Origin: Zobellia uliginosa
GTDB lineage: Bacteria > Bacteroidota > Bacteroidia > Flavobacteriales > Flavobacteriaceae
Reading direction: 5' to 3'
Length of the DNA stretch: 64,000 nt
Assembly (NCBI RefSeq): GCF_018860745.1
Contig: NZ_JAHKPY010000012.1
Coordinates: 558,001 to 622,000, forward strand
Positions 10,150 through 19,031 of this stretch are shown here, in pieces. The number at the start of each line of letters is the position of its first letter. The stretch's first letter is position 1. The translations under genes were made by a program, and so were the position numbers. Below the pieces are notes generated by a model. That model had not been told where the DNA came from. It ran no database searches and worked only from the letters and a program-made list of their open reading frames with translations.

Positions 10150-13100
10150 ATGCCAAAACTTTCTTTTGAACGTAGTTTTTCATTTTTATCGATGACATCA
10201 AAGGCGTTGATCTTGTTCATGTTATTCGCTACATCTTGTCAAGAAAAGAAAGATGCTAAGGAGCAATCAGCTCAAAAAACACTTTTTAAAGAACTATCAA
10301 ATAAAACAACAGGGGTAAGCTTTGCCAATACTATTGAGGAAACAAAGAGGTTCAACCTATTTTCGTACATGTACTTTTACAATGGTGGTGGCGTTTCGGC
10401 GGGAGACTTAAATGGTGATGGGCTAGACGACCTTTACTTTACGGGTAACCAAGTTTCGAATAAACTCTACCTCAACCAAGGCAATTTTAAGTTTATAGAT
10501 GTTACGGAACAAACTAAAACAGCCGGCAATACCAATTCATGGTATACTGGTGTTACTTTTGCTGATGTAAATGGTGATGGAAAGTTAGACATATATGTCA
10601 GTCAGATTGGTGATATGCTAGGAAACAATGGCCACAATTTACTTTTTATCAACCTAGGAAATGATAAGAACGGTTCTCCAAAATTCAAGGAGAGTGCAAA
10701 TGAAATGGGGCTAACGGTCAAAGGCGCAACCACCCAGACTGCATTTTTTGATTATGATTTAGATGGTGATCTTGACGCTTACATTATGACACATTCCAAT
10801 TTTAACGATGGTGTACTTCCACGTTCGGAAAAGCGTTTGATTTCTAGTCCCTATGGCGATAAGTTATTTAGAAATGATGGCAAAAAATTCACCGACGTAA
10901 CCAAAGAATCGGGAATTTACAGCAGTACGCTCGGTTTTGGTCTGGGCATTAACACTGCCGATGTCAACAAAGATGGTTATCCTGACATTTATATTGGTAA
11001 TGACTTCTACGAGGACGATTACCTCTACATCAATAACGGGGATGGCACATTTACAGAAGATTTAGAATCTCGTATAAAACACACAAGTCGGTTTTCTATG
11101 GGCAATGATATTGCCGATATAAACAATGATGGCCTGCCGGATATCTTGTCTTTGGATATGCAGGCCTATGAACCTGAAATTTTGAAAGCCTCTCATGGGG
11201 AAGACTCGTATGCTATTTTTAACTACAAACTGTCTTTTGGGTACCAACACCAATATGCACACAATACTTTTCAGCTCAATAGAGATGGGAAGCATTTTAG
11301 TGAAATTGCACGATTAGCAGGCATTGAGGCAACCGATTGGAGCTGGTCCGTATTAGCAAATGATTTTGATATGGATGGCCAAAAAGATTTGTTCATCACA
11401 AATGGAATCTACAGGCGAAGTAATGATATGGACTATATGCAGTTCCTTTCGGGAGAAGAAGTTCAAAATCAACTACGTTCGGGCAATTATGATTTTAGCG
11501 AAGCCTTAACAGATAAGATGCCTAGCTACCCATTACAGAATTTCTTTTTTAAAAATAACAATGACCTCAGCTTTACCAATACATCTACAGCATGGGGCGG
11601 TTCTAAAAAAGGTTTCTCCAACGGTGCAGCATATACAGATTTAGATAATGATGGTGATTTAGACCTTGTTGTTAATAATCTTAATGCAGAAGCATCCATT
11701 CTTAAAAATACAAGCCTTGAAAGCGACTCGCTGAACAGTTATTTACGGATTAAGTTGAAGGGTAAGTCTAGTAACAAATATGGTTTGGGATCGAAAGTTA
11801 CGGTTACCCGAAAGGGCAATAAAAAATACCAAGAATTATTGAACGTCCGTGGATATCTATCCTCATCTGCACCTTATCTCAATTACGGAGTTCCAAAAAA
11901 TGAAATAATAGATACGATTCAAGTAAAATGGCCAAATGGCGAAGAAACAATTTTAACTGAGGTAAGTGCTGGTCAAGAATTAACCATTTTACAAAAGAAT
12001 TCATCACTTCAAAAATCTGAAAGCACCAGTACAAAAACTTTATTCACAGCTTTGGAAAGTAACGAGTTGGGTATTGATTACAAACACAATGAGAATCGTT
12101 TTTACGAATTCAACAGAGAACATCTAACACCCCATATGAACTCCACTTGGGGACCACCCATTGCTATTGGAGACCTCAACAATGACGGTTTAGATGATTT
12201 CTTCGTTGGTGGAGCTCAAAACCAAGCTGCTGAGATATACTTCCAACAATCCAATGGTAAATTCACCAAATCAACCGCACTTCAAACTGATGCGCCTTCA
12301 GAAGATACCGCTTCAGAACTAGTGGACTTTAACGGTGATGGGTATTTGGACATTCTTGTTGGTAGCGGTAGTAACCAAGAAATTAAGCCAGACCCTAAAA
12401 GCCTCACTCGCCTTTACATAAACAACGGAAGAGGCAACTTTACAAAACAGGGCAATTTCCCAAAAATCTATACCACCGTCTCTGATTTAGCAATTGCTGA
12501 TTTTGATAAAGACGGCGATAAGGATATTTTTATTTCATCACGCTCCGTTCCCGGAAAATATGGCTCATCACCTAACTCTTATTTGCTTAAAAATGATGGG
12601 AAAGGAAATTTTTCGGTAGATGTTGAGTCGAAAAAGTATTTTGATAAATGCGGAATGGTCACTTCTGCCAAATGGGTGGATTTGGATGGAGATGATTGGC
12701 AAGACCTTGTTTTGGTAGGCGAATGGATGCCTATTAAGGTATTTTACAATTCAAACGGAAGCCTTAGCGAAGCCAATCCGGAGGGAAATAAATTACAATT
12801 CTCAAACGGCTGGTGGAACACAATAGAATATGGAGATTTTGATAATGATGGAGACATTGATTTGGTTGCAGGGAATCTTGGGTTGAACTCAAAATTAAGG
12901 GCAACACAGAAAGAGCCCGTACAAATGTATTATGCCGATTTTGATAAAAACGGATGGCCAGAAGGGGTTACCACTCATTTTGTAAATGGGAAAGAACATG
13001 TTTTCTCTTCAAAAAGCCTTTTAGAAAAACAAATGGTATACCTGCGTAAAAAATTCACCACCTACAGTGCTTTTGCCCAAGCGGACTTCAAGGATATTTT

Positions 13101-13512
13101 TACAGCAGAGGAATTACAAAACGCAAAAACCCTAAAAGCGTATGAATTTAGAAGCTGTTTCATAGAAAATCTTGGAAACAAGACATTCAAACTTATACCC
13201 CTACCTACAGAAGCACAATTCTCTACTGTAAATTCAATTTACAAACAAGATTTTGACGAAGACGGAAAATTAGACCTGTTACTAGGAGAAAATTTTTATG
13301 ACACTAATACGGAATTAGGAAGATATGATGCCGGACATGGTACACTTTTAAAAAATAAGGGGAGAGATCGTTTTGAAGAAACACCCATTTCCAAATCTGG
13401 TTTACTATTGGATAAACAGGTAAGGCATATCAAGACCCTTATGAGCAAGAAGTATGGGCAGCTTTTGATTATTAGCAACAATAATGATAGTCTTCAATTC
13501 TATAGACGCTGA
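10150..13512 (+). CDS. giant VCBS/FG-GAP repeat lipoprotein with ASPIC/UnbV domain
   Basis: Protein of 1120 residues built on beta-propeller FG-GAP/VCBS repeats. At least a dozen calcium-type motifs of the form D-x-N/D-x-D-G-x-x-D are visible (for example DLNGDGLDD, DVNGDGKLD, DFDNDGDID), in two blocks. Between them, at about residues 525-615, is an ASPIC/UnbV segment with the VKWPNGEET signature. A lipobox ends FATSC. The start could be ATG 10150 or ATG 10192; the second gives the more usual short n-region. Such proteins are common beside SusCD in marine Bacteroidota, and a surface glycan-binding role is likely but unproven. No catalytic motif is evident. Confidence 0.85.
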   Translation: MPKLSFERSFSFLSMTSKALILFMLFATSCQEKKDAKEQSAQKTLFKELSNKTTGVSFANTIEETKRFNLFSYMYFYNGGGVSAGDLNGDGLDDLYFTGNQVSNKLYLNQGNFKFIDVTEQTKTAGNTNSWYTGVTFADVNGDGKLDIYVSQIGDMLGNNGHNLLFINLGNDKNGSPKFKESANEMGLTVKGATTQTAFFDYDLDGDLDAYIMTHSNFNDGVLPRSEKRLISSPYGDKLFRNDGKKFTDVTKESGIYSSTLGFGLGINTADVNKDGYPDIYIGNDFYEDDYLYINNGDGTFTEDLESRIKHTSRFSMGNDIADINNDGLPDILSLDMQAYEPEILKASHGEDSYAIFNYKLSFGYQHQYAHNTFQLNRDGKHFSEIARLAGIEATDWSWSVLANDFDMDGQKDLFITNGIYRRSNDMDYMQFLSGEEVQNQLRSGNYDFSEALTDKMPSYPLQNFFFKNNNDLSFTNTSTAWGGSKKGFSNGAAYTDLDNDGDLDLVVNNLNAEASILKNTSLESDSLNSYLRIKLKGKSSNKYGLGSKVTVTRKGNKKYQELLNVRGYLSSSAPYLNYGVPKNEIIDTIQVKWPNGEETILTEVSAGQELTILQKNSSLQKSESTSTKTLFTALESNELGIDYKHNENRFYEFNREHLTPHMNSTWGPPIAIGDLNNDGLDDFFVGGAQNQAAEIYFQQSNGKFTKSTALQTDAPSEDTASELVDFNGDGYLDILVGSGSNQEIKPDPKSLTRLYINNGRGNFTKQGNFPKIYTTVSDLAIADFDKDGDKDIFISSRSVPGKYGSSPNSYLLKNDGKGNFSVDVESKKYFDKCGMVTSAKWVDLDGDDWQDLVLVGEWMPIKVFYNSNGSLSEANPEGNKLQFSNGWWNTIEYGDFDNDGDIDLVAGNLGLNSKLRATQKEPVQMYYADFDKNGWPEGVTTHFVNGKEHVFSSKSLLEKQMVYLRKKFTTYSAFAQADFKDIFTAEELQNAKTLKAYEFRSCFIENLGNKTFKLIPLPTEAQFSTVNSIYKQDFDEDGKLDLLLGENFYDTNTELGRYDAGHGTLLKNKGRDRFEETPISKSGLLLDKQVRHIKTLMSKKYGQLLIISNNNDSLQFYRR

Positions 13513-13635
13513 GGTTTATAGAATGTCTTCCTAAGTTGCATTTATTTGCAACGACATTTCTTGTACTGACAGAAACAAAAGTTCTTGCAATTTTGGCTTT
13601 CTTTGAATTGTATAAACAAAATCATTTTTAAATAG

Positions 13636-15117
13636 ATGAAAACATACATTAGCAAATTACCTATACTAACACTGACCTTATCCGCTCTATTATTTTTTAA
13701 TTGCGGAACGAAAGAACAGCCTACGGAATCAATTGATAAACCTAACAACTCCCCAAACATCATTCTTTTTGTTTCTGATGACCATGGCACCGATGCCATT
13801 GGAGCCTATGGCAACAAAGTAATCAAAACCCCTAACCTAGATCAATTGGCTGCCGAAGGCGTTCGTTTTAATAATGCCTATTGTACCAGTGCTAGTTGTG
13901 CCGCAAGTAGGTCCGTTATACTCACTGGACTTTATGGTCATGCTACGGGTTCTTATGGGCATGTTCACGACTACCATCATTTTAGCAGTTACGACAATAT
14001 AAAATCTTTACCCGTCCTTCTTGAAAATTCAGGTTATGAAACCGCTCGAATAGGTAAATACCACGTAGCACCGGAATCGGTATATCATTTTCAAAAGGTT
14101 TTGGAAGCTGATCCACGAAATACCGTAGAAATGGCGGAGCAGTGTGAAGATGTTCTCAATTCTGACAAACCTTTCTTTCTCTATTTCTGTACGGATGATC
14201 CACACCGTGGTGCTCCTTTTGAATCTGACCCATGGAATACCCCAAACAGTTTCGGTAACAAAGAAGAAGGATATGAAGATGTAGAAACTATTACATACGA
14301 CCCAAAAGATGTGGTTGTACCTAGTTTCCTTCCTGACAGTCAAGAGAGCCGCGAAGAAATTGCTCAATACTACCAGAGCGTCTCAAGAATAGATCAAGGT
14401 TTTGGCAAACTCATGAAGATGCTCAAGGAAACAGGAAAAGACAAAAACACTGTAGTTATCTATATTTCGGACAACGGAATGGCTTTCCCAGGTGCTAAAA
14501 CTACTGTTTATGAACCAGGCATTAAATTACCCTGTATTATAAAAGACCCCTTGGCCAACATCAAAGGTGGCTCGGTAAACAATGCCCTAATATCATGGAC
14601 AGACCTTACGCCAACGATTTTGGATATGGCAGACGTTACCTACGATTCCAACGATTTTCATGGGAAATCGTTCAAAAACATACTCTCCAAAGAAAACCCC
14701 AAGGGTTGGGATGAGATGTATGCTTCTCATACCTTTCATGAAATTACAATGTACTATCCTATGCGAGTTGTAAGGGATAAAAATTATAAACTGATCAGAA
14801 ACATTGCATGGCGCCAAGAATATCCTTTTGCATCAGATCTTTGGGCTGCATCTACTTGGCAGGAGGTATACCGAAGTGATAAAGAATTCTTTGGCAAACG
14901 TAAGGTTAAAGACTATCTCTTTAGACCTGAATTTGAGTTATTCGACCTATCTAATGACCCGGACGAGAGTGAAAATTTAGCAAATGATAAAAACTATGCA
15001 GAGGTTTTAGAAGCTCTAAAAAACAAAATGAAAGATTTTCAATTAAAAACCAAAGACCCTTGGCTCATTACTTGGGACCACGATAACTCTTTACAAGGCA
15101 CTGGCGTAAACCTCTAA
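13636..15117 (+). CDS. lipoprotein S1-family sulfatase with CAASR motif (sulfatase 3)
   Basis: Sulfatase of 493 residues with a lipobox ending LFFNC, so it is probably membrane anchored. The metal-site pair is SDDHG. The maturation segment reads CAASR, with Cys88 and Ala in place of the usual proline; CxAxR is known to be accepted by some anaerobic-type maturases, so activity is still plausible. SDNGMAFPGAKTT and a DLSNDPDE C-terminal block match the arylsulfatase fold. The gene follows a 123-bp gap that holds a small hairpin (GTTGCA/TGCAAC) and precedes the first GH110 gene by 9 bp. Confidence 0.9.
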   Translation: MKTYISKLPILTLTLSALLFFNCGTKEQPTESIDKPNNSPNIILFVSDDHGTDAIGAYGNKVIKTPNLDQLAAEGVRFNNAYCTSASCAASRSVILTGLYGHATGSYGHVHDYHHFSSYDNIKSLPVLLENSGYETARIGKYHVAPESVYHFQKVLEADPRNTVEMAEQCEDVLNSDKPFFLYFCTDDPHRGAPFESDPWNTPNSFGNKEEGYEDVETITYDPKDVVVPSFLPDSQESREEIAQYYQSVSRIDQGFGKLMKMLKETGKDKNTVVIYISDNGMAFPGAKTTVYEPGIKLPCIIKDPLANIKGGSVNNALISWTDLTPTILDMADVTYDSNDFHGKSFKNILSKENPKGWDEMYASHTFHEITMYYPMRVVRDKNYKLIRNIAWRQEYPFASDLWAASTWQEVYRSDKEFFGKRKVKDYLFRPEFELFDLSNDPDESENLANDKNYAEVLEALKNKMKDFQLKTKDPWLITWDHDNSLQGTGVNL

Positions 15118-15126
15118 AAACTAAAA

Positions 15127-16956
15127 ATGGATTATTTTAAATCTTTTAAAGCACTTTACCTGTGTGCGATTTTCTGTTTTGGAGCTCAATTTCTTTCGGC
15201 ACAGCAGACCATTCATTTCAAACCGGAAGCCGAGGATATGACGCCTCTAGTCCGTGAAGCTTTGAAAAACAGCACTGATAAGAATCTAACTCTAGTTTTT
15301 GAAAAAGGTACCTATAAATTTTTACCCGACTATGCTACGCAACGATACTCCTTTATCACGAACCATGGTAACGGATTAAAAAATATCATTTTTTTACTGG
15401 AAAATTTTGATTCTGTAACCATAGAAGGTAATGGCTCCGTATTCATTTTTCACGGACAAGTAGCTCCTTTTCAGATTCGAAACTGCAATCAACTTACAGT
15501 CAAAAACCTGAAAATGGACTGGGACATTCCTTTTCTTTTTCAAGGCGAAGTGCTTGCCGTAGATAAAAATGAAGGATGGAGAGACGTCAAACCCTTTACT
15601 GATGGATTTTCTTGGGAGCTTAAAAAAGACCGTATTTTCTTCCCTAATGTAGATGGCTTCTCGTTTCCGGAGTTGGGTAGTACGCTGGCATTTAACGCTG
15701 AGCACAAACGTGTTGCCCATGGTGCCTGGGATATGGGCAGCAGACCGCGTTGGGTGGAAGAAAGACCTGATGGCGTACTTCGTTTTCATGAACATTTAAA
15801 ACAGTATCCGCCAGTGGGTTCTATTTTAAACTCCAAAGGAGACCATGACCATAACCGTTATGCTCCCGCTTTTCAAATTACCTCTTCCAAAAACATCCAT
15901 TTAGAAGATATCACCATTCACCATGCTTTGGGAATGGGCTTTTTATTTGAACGAACCGATAATATTACCATTCACAATTGCGGTATTTACGTACGTAAAG
16001 GTTCAGACCGCGTAGTTTCTACTATTGCAGATGCTACCCATTTTGCGAATTGTAAAGGTGATATCTTAATAGAAGATTCTACTTTTAAGCATATGCTGGA
16101 TGATGGCACCAACGTACATGGAACCTATGTGGTGGTCAATAAAGTTTTGGATGAACGCACGGTACGTGTAGCTTTGCAGCATTTTGAACAAATGGGGTTT
16201 GAGTTTGCAGCCTCTGGTGATGAAGTATGGTTCATTCAACAGCCAAGCCCAAAAAGAGCTTCTGAAAACGTGGTAGACCATGTTTCTATTGTTAACGACA
16301 AATACTCTGATATCACTTTTAAAAATGAACTTCCTGATAATCTAGCTCGTGGTGATATTTTAGAAAACAAAACCTGGAACCCTACCTTCACTATGCGTGG
16401 TTGCAGTATAAAAGACCATAGGGCACGAAATATTGTGCTAAAAACACCATTGAAGACCATCATAGAGAACAACGAGTTTTCATCTATGATGTCTTCTATT
16501 TTCTTTAGGGGAGAAACTTATTTTTGGTTTGAATCCGGAGCGGTTGAAGATGTATTGATACAGAATAATAATTTTGAATATTGCGCTTACAGCGGAATGG
16601 AACATGCCATTTTAAACATCACACCTCGTCTCGGTAAAGATTTTGACCAAACTGAAATTTACGACGGTAACATCAGGTTTATCAATAACAACATTAAAAC
16701 TTTTGACAACCGTATTGTTTGGGCAGACCGTGTTGACGGACTTACCATTTCCGGTAACGTAATTGAACAGACCACCACGGCTTCTTCATTACATCCTGAT
16801 GGATATCAATTCGATTTTAAAAATTGTATCAACGTAGAGGTTTCAAATAACACCTATAAAGGGAATGCAGATAAAGTTCTTAAATTAGAAGGAATATCTA
16901 CTGAAAAGGTAAAATACAAACGTAATAAAGGGTTTGCCAAAATTAAAAAACAGTAA
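15127..16956 (+). CDS. GH110-type alpha-1,3-galactosidase (copy 1)
   Basis: Secreted right-handed beta-helix enzyme, 609 residues, signal peptide ending LSAQQ. The GH110 pattern is clear: an EKGTYKFLPD opening, VTIEGNGSVFIFHG, then ADATHF with Asp302 and a DDGTNVHGTY block with Asp325/Asp326, which are likely active-site carboxylates. GH110 enzymes remove terminal alpha-1,3-linked galactose, and a marine member has been reported to act on desulfated lambda-carrageenan-type linkages. It lies between sulfatase 3 and a second GH110, so it probably acts once sulfates have been removed. The family call is strong; the substrate is inferred. Confidence 0.88.
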   Translation: MDYFKSFKALYLCAIFCFGAQFLSAQQTIHFKPEAEDMTPLVREALKNSTDKNLTLVFEKGTYKFLPDYATQRYSFITNHGNGLKNIIFLLENFDSVTIEGNGSVFIFHGQVAPFQIRNCNQLTVKNLKMDWDIPFLFQGEVLAVDKNEGWRDVKPFTDGFSWELKKDRIFFPNVDGFSFPELGSTLAFNAEHKRVAHGAWDMGSRPRWVEERPDGVLRFHEHLKQYPPVGSILNSKGDHDHNRYAPAFQITSSKNIHLEDITIHHALGMGFLFERTDNITIHNCGIYVRKGSDRVVSTIADATHFANCKGDILIEDSTFKHMLDDGTNVHGTYVVVNKVLDERTVRVALQHFEQMGFEFAASGDEVWFIQQPSPKRASENVVDHVSIVNDKYSDITFKNELPDNLARGDILENKTWNPTFTMRGCSIKDHRARNIVLKTPLKTIIENNEFSSMMSSIFFRGETYFWFESGAVEDVLIQNNNFEYCAYSGMEHAILNITPRLGKDFDQTEIYDGNIRFINNNIKTFDNRIVWADRVDGLTISGNVIEQTTTASSLHPDGYQFDFKNCINVEVSNNTYKGNADKVLKLEGISTEKVKYKRNKGFAKIKKQ

Positions 16957-17116
16957 ATCCTTTATTCTCTATTAGTTAACTGTTTTGGGCTTTAAGCCCC
17001 ACAAATGCGTGGTTTGAATAGCCGCAGACATAATATTTACCCTTGACGACAAAAAAACTTCAATGAACCTATAAATTGGCTCTTATAAAATGACCTCGTC
17101 AAACTATTAGAAAACT

Positions 17117-19000
17117 ATGCGAAAAATTATAGCCAATTGGTCCGTTCTTATTTTAGCCATTATTTCAACAACTAGTTACGCCCAGCAAAACAATGGCGAG
17201 CAAGTGCTTTTTACAACTTCTATTTCAGAAGATGCTACTCCTGCAGTTCTAGCGCGAATAATGACAGCCGATAAAAATCCTATTTCTGAAATAAAGTTTG
17301 AGAAAGGCACCTATCACTTTTATCCGGATAAGGCATACGAACGTTTCACTCGTATTTCTAACCATGATGATGTTATGGCAAAAACGGCACTGCCCCTTAT
17401 TGGCTTTAAAAACCTGGTTATAGACGGCCAAGGTTCTACCTTTATTTACCATGGCAGAATGATTCCTTTCTTAATAGAAGGTTCTGAAAACATTACAATC
17501 CAGAATGTTACTGTAGATTGGGCTATGTCTTTTCATAGCGAGGGCACTATCGTAGCCAACGATGAAAAAAACAACACTTTTGACATCCATTTTTCGGACG
17601 AGTATCCGTATGAGATCAGGAATGAACAACTCATCTTTCTAAAAGAATACTATGAGCACGACCTTGGGCAATCCATTCTTTACGACCCTGAACGAAAAGC
17701 AATTGCTTTTAATACCGAAGCTTATACTTCCATTACCACTATTAGGAACTCCAAAGTACAGCACAACTTTGATAAAATAGAATACAAATACAAAGTAGAC
17801 CCACGCTCCAAAGTAGAAAAAGTTAGAGGTAAAGAAAACAATTTAAGAGTTGAGGAACTAAAACCCGGCACCCTTCGCATATACAATCACAAGAAAAAAC
17901 TACCTCCAGTAGGCATGATTATGGTTTGTAAAGGAGACCAAAGCCTAAATAGGCTGGCACCTGCATTCCGTGTTACGGGGACTGATAGTTTCAATATTAA
18001 TAATGTAACAGTACACCATGCGGGTGGTATGGGCCTGATTGCAGAGAACTCCTCTGATCTTATCTTAGATGGTTTTCACGTAAAACCTTCAAATGGCAGA
18101 ATGGTATCTACCTCTGCGGATGCTACCCATTTTGTAGGTTGCCGTGGTAAAGTGGTATTAAAAAACTGTACGTTTAACAATCAATTGGATGATGCCACCA
18201 ACGTACATGGCACTTACCAAGAGATAATTGACATTCTAGGTGAAAATAGTATTGGGGTGCGCATTGGCCACGCGCAGCAACAGGGTTTTACTATTGGAAA
18301 AGTGAATGACACTATTGGCTTGGTTCGTTTGGCAGACTCATTTTTTGCATACGACCATCTGACCCTTAAGAATATAAAAGAAATAAATGGTAGATATCAA
18401 ATCATCACTTTTAATGAACCGCTTCCCGAGAATTTAAAAGTGGGTGATTTAATAGAAAATTTACAGGCCCATCCAGATTTATTAGTCCAGAATTGTAATA
18501 TAAGTCGCAATAGAGCACGCGGACTGTTGATTTCCAACCCCAAGAAAACCTTGATAGAAAACAATTTTTTCAGTACTGAAATGGAGGCTATCTTAGTACC
18601 GGTTGAGAGCAGCCATTGGTTTGAGTCTGGTAATGCCGCCAATTTAACCATTAGAAACAATACGTTTCAAGACAATCAACATAGTGGGCACAACAGAGGG
18701 GTAATTCGTTTTGTTACGGATGATGACAACAACAACATCGCCTTTAAAAATATTCAAATAATTGATAATGTATTCAATCAGTTTGACAACATGATATTGG
18801 AAATTTCTAATGTTGATGGATTAGTGTTTGAAGAAAACAAGATTACCAACTCAGGCACCTTTCCAATGTTATATCCTGAAAACCCCGCTATACGAGTGAA
18901 GGCTTCTAAAAATGTTGTTTTCAAGAAAAATGAATACAAAGGAAAAGCTGAAAACATTCTGGAGAAAGATGACTCCATACCCAAACTAAAGTTTAGATAA
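17117..19000 (+). CDS. GH110-type alpha-1,3-galactosidase (copy 2)
   Basis: Second GH110-like beta-helix protein, 627 residues, signal peptide ending TSYAQ. It keeps the landmarks of copy 1: EKGTYHFYPD, LVIDGQGSTFIYHG, ADATHF with Asp335, and DDATNVHGTY with Asp358/Asp359. The middle region (about residues 140-290) and C-terminus differ clearly from copy 1, so this looks like an old duplication with changed specificity and not a recent copy. A 160-bp gap before it holds a weak GGGCTT/AAGCCC hairpin. Sulfatase 4 starts 31 bp downstream. Confidence 0.87.
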   Translation: MRKIIANWSVLILAIISTTSYAQQNNGEQVLFTTSISEDATPAVLARIMTADKNPISEIKFEKGTYHFYPDKAYERFTRISNHDDVMAKTALPLIGFKNLVIDGQGSTFIYHGRMIPFLIEGSENITIQNVTVDWAMSFHSEGTIVANDEKNNTFDIHFSDEYPYEIRNEQLIFLKEYYEHDLGQSILYDPERKAIAFNTEAYTSITTIRNSKVQHNFDKIEYKYKVDPRSKVEKVRGKENNLRVEELKPGTLRIYNHKKKLPPVGMIMVCKGDQSLNRLAPAFRVTGTDSFNINNVTVHHAGGMGLIAENSSDLILDGFHVKPSNGRMVSTSADATHFVGCRGKVVLKNCTFNNQLDDATNVHGTYQEIIDILGENSIGVRIGHAQQQGFTIGKVNDTIGLVRLADSFFAYDHLTLKNIKEINGRYQIITFNEPLPENLKVGDLIENLQAHPDLLVQNCNISRNRARGLLISNPKKTLIENNFFSTEMEAILVPVESSHWFESGNAANLTIRNNTFQDNQHSGHNRGVIRFVTDDDNNNIAFKNIQIIDNVFNQFDNMILEISNVDGLVFEENKITNSGTFPMLYPENPAIRVKASKNVVFKKNEYKGKAENILEKDDSIPKLKFR

Positions 19001-19031
19001 TACAACATTCCAGTAAACCTAAATTAATAGC

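Noticed and set aside
16981-17000. GGGCTT/AAGCCC hairpin between the two GH110 genes as a terminator
   Set aside because: The stem is about 6 bp, the loop is too short, and no T-run follows.
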